This document shows, piece by piece, positions 20,976 to 33,605 of a DNA stretch of 64,000 nt. Within the stretch, counting starts at the first letter, position 1. The number at the start of each line of letters is the position of its first letter. Made by a program: the position numbers and the translations under genes. The notes under the pieces were generated by a model, which had not been told where the DNA came from, did not search any database, and was given only the letters and a program-made list of their open reading frames with translations. This DNA comes from Polytrichum commune (Eukaryota > Streptophyta > Polytrichopsida > Polytrichales > Polytrichaceae). The stretch lies in NCBI GenBank assembly GCA_950295325.1, contig OX485803.1, positions 56,559,554-56,623,553 of the forward strand. Direction: 5' to 3'.

Positions 20976-22573
20976 TCTTATTACTGTACATTGTTGGGTA
21001 TATAGTGTATGGTCTCATACACTCCTCCCTTAGCCATCTGCTTGCTTTTAAGGGGTGTTATCAAAGATGACTATGTGCGAGCTGAGATTTCTGGACTTCA
21101 GGTTGATGCACTACTTATAATCCTAGCTTGTAAGTTATCAGGCAAGCAGAATCCTGATAACAGTAGCTTGCAAGATGGTTCTGGACTTTCACCCTTGCTG
21201 GGGCCAATGTACTGGGGATTATGAAATTTGTTCCCTTATAGATCTTTTGAAGCAGTGGCATTAGGCACTAGGCTGTAAGTTAGAAACATGAGTTTCTTGG
21301 CTGAATCTTATATCTCCGTCACTTTGCAATCAGACATGGTCACTACTATGCCAGAAACTTAGACAGTGGTATTTGATTCGAATTATTCAATGAGGGGGTT
21401 GAGAAAGAGTCTTGTACATGAGAGCCTGTACTGGTTAGATAAGAGATCTATGTATGTACCTATGATAATATGAACAATATCTGTTGCTGTCTTTATGACA
21501 ATCAAATTCTTCTGAGAACGGTGGTTGTAAATGCAAACTAAATGTGATGATACCTATCCTGGTGTGCAAATGTTGTCGTAGTACAAATAGTAAATTTTGT
21601 ACACAGAAATGTGAACTAGGCAGGCTGTCTTACACAGAAAGACTTTGTATGCTAGTTTTAGAAGCATTATGGTACAGAAAGCACAAAATATAGCAGAGTA
21701 CTTGACCCACAAGTCATGTAACATTGGAGCAACCTGTTTGTATCCCAAATAGAAGTGTACATAAAAGTAGTCAGAGAAGAGCACAAATAGATACTTTGTA
21801 TCAGTCATATTCTGGAATCAGGAAAAACAGAGTGGACTTGAGCAAACTCCAAGTTGCACATTTCAGCTCTTCAAAGAAGGGCTTTAATTGTGAAAGCACC
21901 TCTAAAATCTCCCAGTAGCTATCATCCCAAGGGGCAACTGGCATGTAGGAATTTCTCACTACGTAGTTTACCGTGAGCAAGCAAAACTACTCTGGCCTCT
22001 CCTTCCATGGGCACATGCACACCATCCTACTGGAAGAACCTATTGTAATGGATCCTCACTTGAATGTCTTACTACAATTAACAAACAAGCCATAACAATG
22101 ACCATATACCACGAATTTCTTGACATATGGCCACCACCCTATTCACATCCCTCTGTAATTCCGGTCACAAGTCATGGGCAGTAGGGTGAAATAACAAGGG
22201 AGCATCCTCAAGCAGCAAAATTGACAGCTCTTTTACAGCTATCTTGGTCCTGTCATCCTTCATTCACAGGCTCCTGGTCAAAGCAGGCAGTTTACTGCAA
22301 GGATGTTGAATATTTGATGCACCTCATGTTGCAACAGGAGTGGGGAGAATTGCTTTGATCTCACAAGTCGTTTGCCTCTTGCTTTAAGAAGAGGGAGAGG
22401 TTGAAATTGGTTAGATCCATTTTGGTTAGACCTGTAAAAATCCATTTTGATGTGGATGAAGAACATCATATCGCCCCATTGGAAGAGCCTTCTATATGTT
22501 GCCACATGTAGTGGGTGCAACCATAGCAAAATAATAGGATGAAGAATATTTCCTTGAGCACAGCAACACAAGA
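20976..22573. other. Tail-to-tail intergenic region between IPUT1 and URB2
   Basis: The two genes converge here, so the region should contain both 3' UTRs. I see no further gene, RNA gene or clear repeat. Confidence 0.4.
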
Positions 22574-25500
22574 TTACACCTTGCCAGTGTACTTGTAGTG
22601 GAGGTCAAAGTCATGGCGTAATGTCATCAAAGCACTGCGCCTCGCCCCCTCTGCAAAGGAAAAAAAAACCAGGGAATTATTCATCAAATTACCAAATCTG
22701 TACCTTGCATAATCGATAAAATTTTCTTGGCTTTTTAACCCAGTTCTTCTACCCATAAAATTGACCTCTATTATGTGATGTCACCAGTACATGCCCTAGA
22801 TATCAGTGTATGCAAAATATCACCACCAACTTATAGTTTTCCATTTTGCAAGCTCAATTGCTATCTCTTTAGGGGCTGCCATGTGGAAGTAAATTTTATC
22901 ATACCTCCAAGTGCAGCATGTAACTGCTGAAGATCATTGCCTGAACATGCATCAAGCAGAGAAAAAGCACCTGGGCGCAGAGCACTGTCCACCTCCCTGT
23001 AAAAAAAAGTACAACAAAAAAATATAAATTATCTACAAACCAAGGTTATTGCCAATACAGCTACCACCTAAAAATGCAATAATAGATATATTCCATCATT
23101 TTGGAAGAGTTGACAGTGATTGAAGTCTAGAAAGTATACAAGTGTGTACAAATTAAGATATCCCCAACCATACAAGCAAACAAGTACTGACCTTTTAAGT
23201 CCAATTCCGCCTAAACTGTGTCCTGAAAGAACATTCAGATAATCTGCAAGGAGATGAGAGCAGTATTTTCCCATGGTCTCCTTCTGTTTTCCCATCTGAG
23301 GATCAACCAAGTGTGAATTTCAACAGAGGTATGCAAGTATCTTGTAGCACCTCTTATTGTTCCAAATTTCAAAGCTTCTTGTTGATGATTATATGTGTTA
23401 GCCATTGGCATCTCATTTACACCAAAAGTCAATGTGGTCAATGTTTAGGAGATTAGTGAACAGTCTTAATCTAGAGAAGAAAGCGTAAGCCAATTGATGC
23501 TATATTGCTTCAGATATCAGAAATAGGAAGTACTTCAAAGCCTTGCAAGTTTCATCTAAGGACCTATGTAACCATGAGAAGTAAAGCATATACGAAAACG
23601 AGTTAATGGACAGAACCAAGCAAACATGAAAGACTGGGAACAACACTATATATCAAGATGAGAAATTCCTGGATGTGCATTTGAGTAATTTTGCATCACA
23701 ATAATCTGCAATTCAGAATACAAACCTCTTCGTAAACCCGACACAACCAGCTTCCACATTGGGCAGCCATTCCTGTGATCGAGGTGGATGCTTCTTCATC
23801 AGTCGTTTCTGTCCAGCTGGGAACAGTTAAGCATTGCAGTAGAACATGACATGATTCTCCAAGCAACGCCATACTATGTCCACATTCCCTGATCATTAAA
23901 CCTTAAAAGAAGTCAAAATTTGTAGTCACTGATCATAGCATTCTTAAGTGCGAAGATAGGTAACAATGAGGTGTTAGCTAACAAGAGCTTGCCACTTGAC
24001 TATTCTTGGCATTCATGCATGTAATCAAGGACATTGATTCTTGGATTTATTCTTGACGTTAGAATAGAAAAAGATGTTCTTACACATGCTTAAGAATGCA
24101 ATGATCAGATACACACCAACATCCTGGAATACATATGTTGAAGATGATAGAGAAAATCTTGGAAAATATCAAAACATACCGCAATCGATGCCGTAGCAAT
24201 GCACAAAGCAGTCTGCAGCATGCAATATAGAGTTTCACAGACTTCTCATTAAATGTCTGTACAAATTTCCCCCTCTGTTGTATCTCATTCCAAGATACTG
24301 AGCTTTGCAAGAGTACTACTGAGTTTGGTTTCCCAAACTCATGGAATGGTCTGAACAAAAGAGCAGGGGATTGCAACGCAAGTGCCACAAAGTTGGCCTT
24401 CATTGGAAATATTACTGCTCGAGCTGCAAGTGTTGTTAAAACCTCTACACTACACAGCACAACTGGGGCTGCACTGACCATGTGCAGCCTGTCACCATTG
24501 ACTTTAGAGTTCTGATGTCTTTCACACAAAAGTGTGGGACCTTGCATGTGTCCAAGAAGGTTGAATAGACCTCCCAGAAAAGCTGGACAATGACTTGCAA
24601 GAAGATGTAATCTCATTTTCCCTGCAATAAACAAAAACCTCTTGATTAGACACCACCTGCCACCAATAATTTCTACTTCAAAAATTCTAGCTGGTCATAA
24701 GAGCCAAATCCTGAGGTCACTGGAAAACGATTCTATCAAAAATTAGCTTTTTAAGTTTTTTGTGGGTAAATACCACATGCTCGTTCCACCCACAGAGCCC
24801 ATATGTTTTCCAATCCCTTGTTATTGCGAGGGAGGAACCCTCTGAACCCCTTCCCACCCTCAAGAAATGAGAAGGTTGTCTCTCTCACAATACTACAAGG
24901 GCAATGAAGATTTATGATATATATGGACTTCAAGTTTGAAATGAGCATGTGGCATTGGCTGAAACCACTGAAAGCTGATTATTGAGATTCACTTTACAGC
25001 GACCATAGGAGTTGCTTTTAAAGTCACCATATCTTGCATTTGTCAGAGCCACCCAGAGCTAGAGAACTAATGTCAACAACCCCACAGGGTACATTTGTGA
25101 GTAAGGTGAGCAGGTCTAATTTGGTTGCTTATCTTAATCAGAAGCCTATATTCAAGTGGTGTGTGCTTAGGTGTGGATTTACGAACGAACACCAAAAAGA
25201 CACGTCTTTTAAAGAGATTAGACTACATGCTCAAAAATTGTTCATTTTTCTAGGTTCAGTGGTCGACATAATTGAGGGACCTATATGAACATTTAAGAAG
25301 AAAGAAAATTTCACATTGATAATGAATAAGATATTCATATGACTTCCAAAAATTATGAGGAAAATGACTACGGCTTTGATTTGGATTTGCTAATCATCTT
25401 GTATTAATTATGTGTTTAGTGTCCTGGGAGAAGTGGGTGCAGAGATAAAAGTGGTTTTTTTAGGCCCACTACCTAGAACAACACAATCACACTTTCTCTG

Positions 25501-28500
25501 GCTCATCCTAATTCACTCAAATATACATTCAACAAAGAAGCAACTTCTGGAATGCCCTGACTTATATAAAAACAGGGGAAACATATAAGCTCTGCAAAGT
25601 ATAACCAGGATAGAGTCTGAAGAATTGATTGCCTGAAACAGCTTGTAACAAAAGGCTGAGGCACTCAACACCTGATGCTACAACAGTCCCGACCTCACAA
25701 GTTTTTGCATTAGTGACTTCAAGGCCTGACCCACGGTTGGAGCCTCCCCATACACCTGACATAGCTTTCTCCACAGACTGCAATGCAAGAACCATATGCT
25801 GCCGTGGGGCATACTTCAACAGGCTCTCAAATGACTTTTGTACTGCAAATTCGAGTTGTGCAGACCATTTACTTATCATTGAGTTACTTCCATTCCTTAA
25901 CCCTTCCGGACCTCGGAAATCGTGGTTGTTGAGATCCCAATCAGCTGTCTCCAAAGTTTCCCTCAGCAAGTCATCATCAAGGTTGTCAGCCGTTTCTGTT
26001 TCTGTTTCTGTCCAAGGGTCATCTCTCAGAGGTGTAAGAGCCCCAAGAAGCTCTATGTGTAAGTTTATAAGCTTGTTGAAGTCTATGGGTGAGATTAAAG
26101 GCTTCATACAAGGGAGGTAGGCTCCCACAGAGCCCATATACTGTACAACCCCCACCAACCACCTCGGCTTTTCCATTTTCTGTGTTGGAATACGTTGAAC
26201 TGATCCTGATAAAAGCCAATACGAGGCAAGAAGAAGTGTGTCCAAAGAAGGAGGGGGAGCATCATTTATATAGCCAAAACTTGGTGATGATGGTGAAAGG
26301 GACGAAGCAAAGGCAAAAGGTGAAGAAAATAGCCCTCGCAACTTTAAGACTGCAGCTATCGCCATGTAAAGCTCCCCAACAAGTTTTGATTTATCCCCAT
26401 CTTTCTCTTCCAATATGCTTTGCAGGCCCCCAAACTGGGAAGATGAAGAAGATCCTTCTGTGACATTGTTCAAGCTAGATTCCAAGAGATGAAAACTATC
26501 TTGTACATCTATAACCTCTGCTTCATGCTCCTCGTTCCCAAGACCGTCTTCTTCAACAGTGGTATCTTTATCTGGTGAATCTTCGTCACTTGATACTTCA
26601 CCCAAATCTTCATCCATCATGTCTATATCTTGATTTATAGGATTCACATTCTCAACTTCGTCAGGACTATTATCTTCTAAATCAGCATCAACAACGTCCT
26701 GGATTTTCATCTTTGTTTCCGTCAAAAACCCAAGACCAGCAGCACCAGTGGGAAACAACAGGTGAATCAAAATTCGAACCAGAACCGGTTCAAGCTCCAT
26801 GATGATGTTTAACCAAGACTCTGGAAGTTCTTTTCTCCAAACTATGGGAGTGAACTTTGAGTTTCGACATTCTTCGTCAACATTTTCCAATGCCTTCGTC
26901 ATGCTCCACAGACAACTACTAATAGCTGCAATAGTTGTTAAAGGAGCAATCCAACCTGACAAAAAGTCTCCAGCCTTGAGTAACACTTCGAGATTACGGA
27001 TGTCGGCGGCGAAAACACTCTCAAAGACTGACAGAGGCCCTTTCAACTTCTTGGACTTCTTCCGTGATTTAGTATCTCCTAAATCAGCCATATCCAGAGA
27101 CGGCTTTGGGCACACAAGCAACTTTGTGTCCTCCACACAGATGTTCCCTAATGATGCTTCTATAACTGCACAAGTTCTCTTCATTAGGGCGAAGAGAAAA
27201 GTACAACTTTCTTGTTCATTATTATGAACACTTAACAACGCTCCTTGAGAAGCTCCTTCAGTTGCACCTGAGACAATCTGAAATGAACTTCTCAAAACAT
27301 GATCTGATTTCTGCAGGCAAGAACTCAAGGCTTCCGGTAAGAGTGTCAAGCACTGGGTGCTTGGTGAATCACCAAAGAGAATGCGCAAAAATTCAGATTT
27401 CTTGATACTGGGATTTGAAGTAGTAAAGGAATCGGTCAGAAACTCCAGGGCACTATGGCACCCAACAAGCGCATTCGCCAATACAACATAAGAGGGGGAT
27501 GAGAGAACTCTTGCTGCCTTTTTCTGAGAGGATTTCGAAGTAGACTTGGCAGCTAGATATTTGCTGAAAAGGACATCAACTAACAGCCTGCAAACAATGT
27601 ATACATGAACATGCAATTAGTACCTAAAGTATTAAACGCACGATTAGTATGAAATGATTCGCAGCTCCAAATCAAGGCCATAGCCATTTCCTCATAATTT
27701 TCGGAGCTCGTATGAATATCTTATTCATTATCAAAGTGAAGATTCTCTTTCTTGTTAAATGATCTTATACATCCCCCCAATTATGTTGACTATTGAATCT
27801 AGAAAATTTCACACATTTTGAGAAAGTAGTCTAATCACTTTCAAACATGTCTTTTTTATGTCTGTTCTTAGATCCACACCCAACCACAAACCACTCAAAT
27901 ATAGGTGTCGAATTAAGATAAGTAACCAGACTAGACCCTCTTACCTTACTTCAAAATAAACAAAACTAGTATCAGGGTTCCCAGTAGTCCATTGTACTGT
28001 AAACAAACCGTAAGGTTCCACCTGCTTAAAGTAAGCTTGGCAAATTCCAAGTCATCGTAAAAATGACATATTGTAGCTATAAAACACTACGTAACAGCAG
28101 CCTCCATTAGAGCTTCACTGATGCCAATATCCCACCTTTCTTTCCTGCAAGAAAACATTTCCCTACCAGAACCATATCTACACAGAAATACAATGAAAGG
28201 ACAGAAGGGAATCAAGTCTTACTTTTCAAGTTCGCAGATTGGGTATGCAAATCGAGCAATGTCTGCAGGTCGCAGGTAACCATATGGGAGGTGAACCAAT
28301 AACTTTAGAAGTCCAATACAATGACCAAAGGTGTTTGCTTGATCAATTGTCCAACACAAGTCTTGATGACCTGATTTCACACGGCCTTGTTGAGAACTCA
28401 TGGTTGACTTCACCTTTTCAACAAACTCAGCATTAGTTGTCTCAGTGGTAGTGACAGGTGTTGTACTTTCAATACATTGATCAAAGATGCTAAAAATAGG

Positions 28501-31500
28501 CCTCTCTCCTTCAAAAATCACGAGCAAAATGACTTTGAGCTCCTGCAGGAAGGAGGATGCAAACACTTGTCGTATATCCTGCAAGAAGTGAATACAACAC
28601 ATAAGATTTAGGAGATCCCTGTTACAAAAACAAAGTCCACGCAGTCTTATGTATTCAAGTCACAACTGGAGTACCACCACATTCTCAGTTGAGGTGCACA
28701 GACATGGTAAAACGTCTGGCTTGCATTCATAAGTCAATTGAGTAGTGTTGTCATTCTCTATTCACCTCATTTTCAAAGAACTCGAGGTTTGTAAGAAGGT
28801 CCCAAGTGATGCCATCCAAGTTGACAACAAAGTCATCTTCAATACTGGTCGGGTCACTTTCTTCTTTAATTTTTTCTGTACACTCACCCATCTTTCTGTT
28901 CAAATTGCAAGCTCTGCCAATGCGCAAAACTGTCACAACAAATCGCTTCAGATCATCCTCACTTGCATATTGTGACCAGACATCAGTTGTCGCACAAAGA
29001 AGGCACCATCTGTACCCAAAGCAAAAGTACCCAAAGATTGTTAGGTTCAGTTTCCTACAGAGAATAACAGGTGAAGACAATTACGTACAATGGCAAAGTC
29101 ACAAGAGCATGTGGCTCATGTACTTGATACCTTTCTCAAATCAGTCAGGGAAACACAGTCTACTTGGAAACATTTCAAAATCAGATTGTAGAGATGAGAG
29201 ATACGCCCTAACTCAAACATGACTTTTGGTTGACAGTTGGTTGTTTTGCATACAACACCTTCCATGTTTGGTAAGTTTTTGGTACATGCTTGGAGGTAGT
29301 GTGGAGGTTTCAATGAAGAATATTACGGTTTATTGAGGGTCAAACTCATTCTGGCATGCCAAGAGGTACTCAAATAAGTCTGGCCCACAATGAACCGGTA
29401 TAGGTTGCTCTTTGCTCAAATTCAAACACTACCTGCAAGCATGGACCACAAGTGGAAAGAAAATATTGATATTGTATGCAAAACAACCAATTGAAAACCA
29501 TGAGGGACTAACTCCCAATGAAAAGCCCCATTAAATTAAGGGATGATTCTAAGGGAACAGACAAACTGAATGCACTAAATTACAGACACCTACATAAGCC
29601 TATCAATCAACAAATATAAAAAACCTAAAATTAACACACATAATGGATGACTAGGTCTATCAGCCTTGATGCACTTTAGACATGTGCTTGGCAGGGCAGT
29701 AAAAACATGAGGAGTTTAAGGAAGCAGCAGTATACCTAGATATGAGAACAGTCTTCGAATCCAAAGTCGCCATAACTTTATCCCACTTCAGATTACTTAG
29801 GGTGTACTCCCGCCCAATATTGTCAAGACCATCCAGCATAAAAGCCACCAGCTTTGCCCCTTCTCTTTGAAGTGATCGTATAGCCTTTGCTAATTTCTTT
29901 GTTGAGTCAGCATTTGCAACAAATCTTGCGGCCCGTATATTTTGATCAAGGTCTACGACACTTTGTAGAGCTACAGTGCTGAGGGTATGACCCACAGCTG
30001 GTACCATTAGGAGCCATTTTGATCCAATCTTCTGCTCTAGATTTCTCAAAAGCTTTGACATCTTCACGGAGCCTCTGTGTAAGGACATGAGGAATCCATT
30101 TTGCTCCAAATATGAGACTGTATCTGTTTCAGTTGCACTAAGAAGATCAAACTCAGGTTCAAAAACACTGGCCTTTGCTTTCTTAGCAGCTTTTGGGGGC
30201 ATCAATGACACACACTGCCGATGCAGCATTTGAGAAGCTGAATACAATGTCAATAATAATAGAGAATTCCAGCAAACCGAATCATCCTCCTCTGCATTTG
30301 ATTTGTCATTGTTCTCAGTATTCTTTTCAGTTTGAGTGCATTTATCCACCAGCTTTGTTAATGATGGGCCAAGGACCTTAATAAGAAGCTCCCTAATGGC
30401 ACCAGCTACAGGAACACTATTTGAGGCACTGACATTTGCATTTTCAACAATACAAGTGTAAACCTCTACAAGTCCCTTCAATGAACTTCCAAAGATCTTC
30501 AACTTCAATTTATCTCGGGTTTCAACTGTTTCCAGTGTTTTAGTCACTGCCTCTGTCAATCTCCTCAATAACTGTGGCACTTGTCCTTCAGGAAGCTTTT
30601 GTATCACAGACCCCAGAGTGACTAGGAACAGCTTCGCACAAACAATTTTCTCAACCGCGCTAGAGAGAATATCAAGTTCGATAGAATTTTGTAAGAGAGT
30701 AAGAGAATCGGTAAGAAAATAGATTGGGATGTCAACCTGCCATCAGCAACGTCTAAAAATATTGGTTAGAATGCACAGATGAATCCAAGAAACAAAGAAT
30801 TTGGCGTCAGCAATTGTATGAGCTCTTCATCTCAGATGCGAAAAATAGATGAAGAAAATTGAATGCTACTCAAACTGAAATAAGGTAGACAGAAATTTTG
30901 GCAAAGTCAAGGAGGAACAATCCTTAAACCAATCTCATACAAGTGTATCGATCAGAAAGATTAGAATAATTTACTTTCACAAATTCAAATTGCCAGAGAG
31001 AAAAGAGATACCCACCTGTCTCAGATCACTGTACATAATCAGCAAACCCTGGCCTAACTCCAAAGCTTCCTGTGTTGTCCTCTCTGGCTCTTCATTGGTG
31101 GCAACCATTTTGAACACAAACAACCAAAAATGTTCTAGTTGTTCTTCGAAAACCCTATAATCAAGCTCAAGAAGATACCGTAGTGAGAAAATAATGTTTC
31201 TAGAAAGAAGCTCAATTTCTTTCTTGGAACAGTCCCTTGTCTCCTGCCCTGACAATCGCTTCTTTTTCTTTGCAACAGGGGCCTTTACATCCGCATGGGA
31301 CCAAATATCAAAAGCTACAGTTCCCACTTTGACAATTGTTTTGTGAACTTCTTGTAAAAACCCCAAATAGGTTGAAGCAGGTGTGTCCTCTAGAGATTTG
31401 TATGCCTTGACCTCCTTGGCAGATTCAAGAAGCTCTGTAACAGCTACCATCAATGAAGAAATCCGAATAATACAAGCTTCTGCAGGTTGACTTGCATCTA

Positions 31501-33299
31501 ACTTAACATTATTTGACCCAGTGAGATGTTCAAGTTCTAATTTTAGAGGACCAAGTAGCTCGGCAAAGACTGTAAAGAGTGTGTCTGTTTCATTTGCTTG
31601 CTTTTTCACATATGGAGTTGCATTGTCCTCATCCTTTTCCCCCTCGTCTTCACCAGGTTGGTCTATTGGGTTTGCCTCTCCTCCTGTAAGTCCACCCGCC
31701 AGTTCCATTAACGACACTCTTGAGCAACAATTAAATTTTTTTTTAAAAGGCCTCTCCTGCTCAGTGTACAGTCGGCAATGAAGAAAAACCCTATCGGCAC
31801 AAAATTATATGATCCAATCCCTCATAGTAGCTAACTTTGTAGGTGTCGAACAATCCAAGCCTTGACAGACAAAAGTAAATGCACCCATCATTGTGAACGT
31901 TAGGCAACTCCTACGGTCACTGTAAAATGATTCTCTCAATAATCGATGAGCAATTAAGAAATTGCAAAACATATAGGCTTCGTGGGTGGAATGGGTTTAC
32001 AGTCTTGCTCAATAACACCTAGAAAGACGACGCTTTTGAAAGAATCATTTTCCAGTGACCATAGGAGTTGCTCTTAGCCACTGAGCAACTTACATACGAT
32101 TTTCAATAAGAGCATCACCATATTCAAAATTCACATTACCATGAATGTCCAATTCATAGGGTGGCATGATGATGATGGCAGGAATTGCTGATGATATTAC
32201 CTGAAGTGCTCTCTGCAGTTTGTGGCTTTCCTTGACCACGAACGCCATAAATATCCTCCGAAAGGGCTGTTCGTTGAGCTTTCAATCTCTGTGCATACAT
32301 CTTAAATACACGCCCGAGTCCTGTTAGCACGACGAGGTTCCCAGATTTCCTAAATTCTTCCAGCTTCTGGAAAAACATCCGGTGGTAACTCCTTTGACGA
32401 AATTCTGAGTCCTTTTTCCCAGTTGAATTGGCATCCACAGTCGAATTTTCCACTTTCCTCTTCCTCAGAAACACACAAACTTCAGCATATCCTCCAACAT
32501 GAGCCGAATGAAATAATCCGTTCCCTAGAATCTCTTGCGCAGCAAAGACTACCCTGTTCTCTAAAATCGAATTACTCCTACTACTTACTGATTCTCCAAC
32601 AACTTGTAGCAACGGCTCTACGAGTCTTGCAATTATAACCTGAAATACTTTGGAAGGGTTCGGATGAGTAGCCACAGTTCGGGAAAACCCTTCTACAACC
32701 AAACTAACCAATATTCTCAAGGAATCGCTCTGTTCCTCTAGTTTCAGAAGACTAAGAGCAGCAATTGTTAATGTAACCCAGCTTTCTAAGTTCGACCGAA
32801 AAGGACGATCAAATTCGTGAAATAGCACGTCGACCACTAAAAGTAATTCTTCTACCAAAGGTTGCGAGGGAGAAACTGAGATGGCAGATGTCAAGGACCG
32901 CATTAATGTGGGCGATACACTCGTAAAAGGATGAAGAAACCCGGACACCAAACAAAACTTCAACACTGCCCAATAGCGTGTGTCCAAGTGTGCAGGAATT
33001 TCTTCCTGTTGCGCAGTTGTTTCTCCGGGTTTGGATGACTTGATCAAGGCGGATTGTACCCACTCGGAGATGAAACCAACGAACTGCGGCATTTTCATAA
33101 ACCCGGCGCTTGAATCCGAGCTTCCACTTTGGGCACCTGCACTTTGCATAAACGCAGATTGCTCGACAAATGTGTAAGCGAGCTCAATTTTTCTGTGCGC
33201 GGCGGCTGTGGGAAGTCGGAGCGCTTGCACGAGCTCCAGGCGCGCCATTGGGTCGTTTGCAATCGGGTTGCGCATGACGGAATCATCGTCCTTCGCCAT
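22574..33299 (-). CDS. URB2: URB2/NPA2-family nucleolar ribosome-biogenesis protein
   Basis: Eleven exons give about 2,075 aa, near the roughly 2,000 aa of plant homologues. Exons: 33299-32201, 31683-31016, 30736-29736, 29009-28766, 28578-28223, 27587-25606, 24621-24180, 23888-23726, 23295-23192, 22996-22905, 22650-22574. All splice phases agree. In yeast Urb2/Npa2 acts with Urb1/Npa1 in early pre-60S particles. The identification rests mainly on the C-terminal Urb2 domain (last 300 or so residues: ALLGESCHVLLQCL, LADYLNVLSGHSLGGIGLKR, HAALGEGARRSALMTLRHDF, ending HYKYTGKV) plus size and alpha-helical, leucine-rich character. Acidic stretches lie in the largest exon (EDLGEVSSDEDSPDKD) and a Lys-rich KSRKKSKKLK could be a nuclear signal. 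The ATG at 33299 opens MAKDDDSVMRNPIANDP; upstream in-frame codons lack ATG. Between exons 3 and 4 (29131-29430) two short open pieces look coding but do not splice in frame. Confidence 0.9.
25098..25476 (+). repeat. Dispersed repeat family B, copy 2 (URB2 intron)
   Basis: Lies in the URB2 intron between the exons ending at 25606 and starting at 24621. It matches the copies at 9770-10136 and 27640-27955, for example TTATCTTAATCAGAAGCCTA, TTCAAGTGGTGTGTG, GGACCTATATGAACATTTAAG, AATAAGATATTCATA and AAAATTATGAGGAAAATG. It is antisense to the host gene. Confidence 0.75.
27640..27955 (-). repeat. Dispersed repeat family B, copy 3 (URB2 intron)
   Basis: Reverse orientation relative to the other two copies, in the URB2 intron 27588-28222. 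Read on the - strand it shows GGTTACTTATCTTAATTCGA, ATATTTGAGTGGTTTGTGG, GAATAAGATATTCATACGAG and AAAATTATGAGGAAATGGC. It is closer to copy 2 than to copy 1 by eye. The end equivalent to the last 70 bp of copy 2 is missing. Confidence 0.75.
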
Positions 33300-33348
33300 A
33301 GCTGATTGCTCTCTCCTCTCTTCCAACACGAGACGAGAAAAGGAGCTT

Positions 33349-33363
33349 AAACCCTAAAACCCT
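33349..33363 (-). promoter_or_regulatory. Telo box upstream of URB2
   Basis: AAACCCTAAAACCCT (given on +) lies 50-64 nt upstream of the URB2 ATG. Telo boxes (AAACCCTAA) are enriched near transcription starts of plant ribosomal-protein and ribosome-biogenesis genes, usually with site II motifs (TGGGCC/T). A TGGGCC occurs at 33573-33578. Both fit the assigned function; the transcription start is not known. Confidence 0.6.
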
Positions 33364-33439
33364 CAGACCTCAACCAAAGTCATCCAAAGTTGGATGTTGA
33401 ATCATTCATCCATAGAGGGTCCCCATGGGAGATCGTTGT

Positions 33440-33546
33440 CACTAAGGGCCCCTCAAAAAGGGGCCCCCGCCTCTGCCCGCCCTGCCCTAGGCTCTGCCCT
33501 AGGCTCTGCCCTACCCGCCCGAACCAGCTGCCCGCCCCGCCCTGCC
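33440..33546 (-). repeat. C/G-rich tract upstream of URB2, G-rich on the gene's sense strand
   Basis: Many C3-C5 runs on the + strand, including a short tandem (CTGCCCTAGG three times, 33482-33511), become G runs on the URB2 sense strand 140-250 nt upstream of the ATG. This is a candidate G-quadruplex or strand-asymmetric promoter element. A similar composition recurs at 37925-37990. Confidence 0.5.
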
Positions 33547-33605
33547 AGACAGAGTGATGAGAGACGGCATGATGGGCCTCGTCGTCTTTCTCCTTCCAAG
33601 CCTTC

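Noticed and set aside
33300..33329. URB2 start at 33329
   Set aside because: That codon is GTG; the first in-frame ATG is at 33299.
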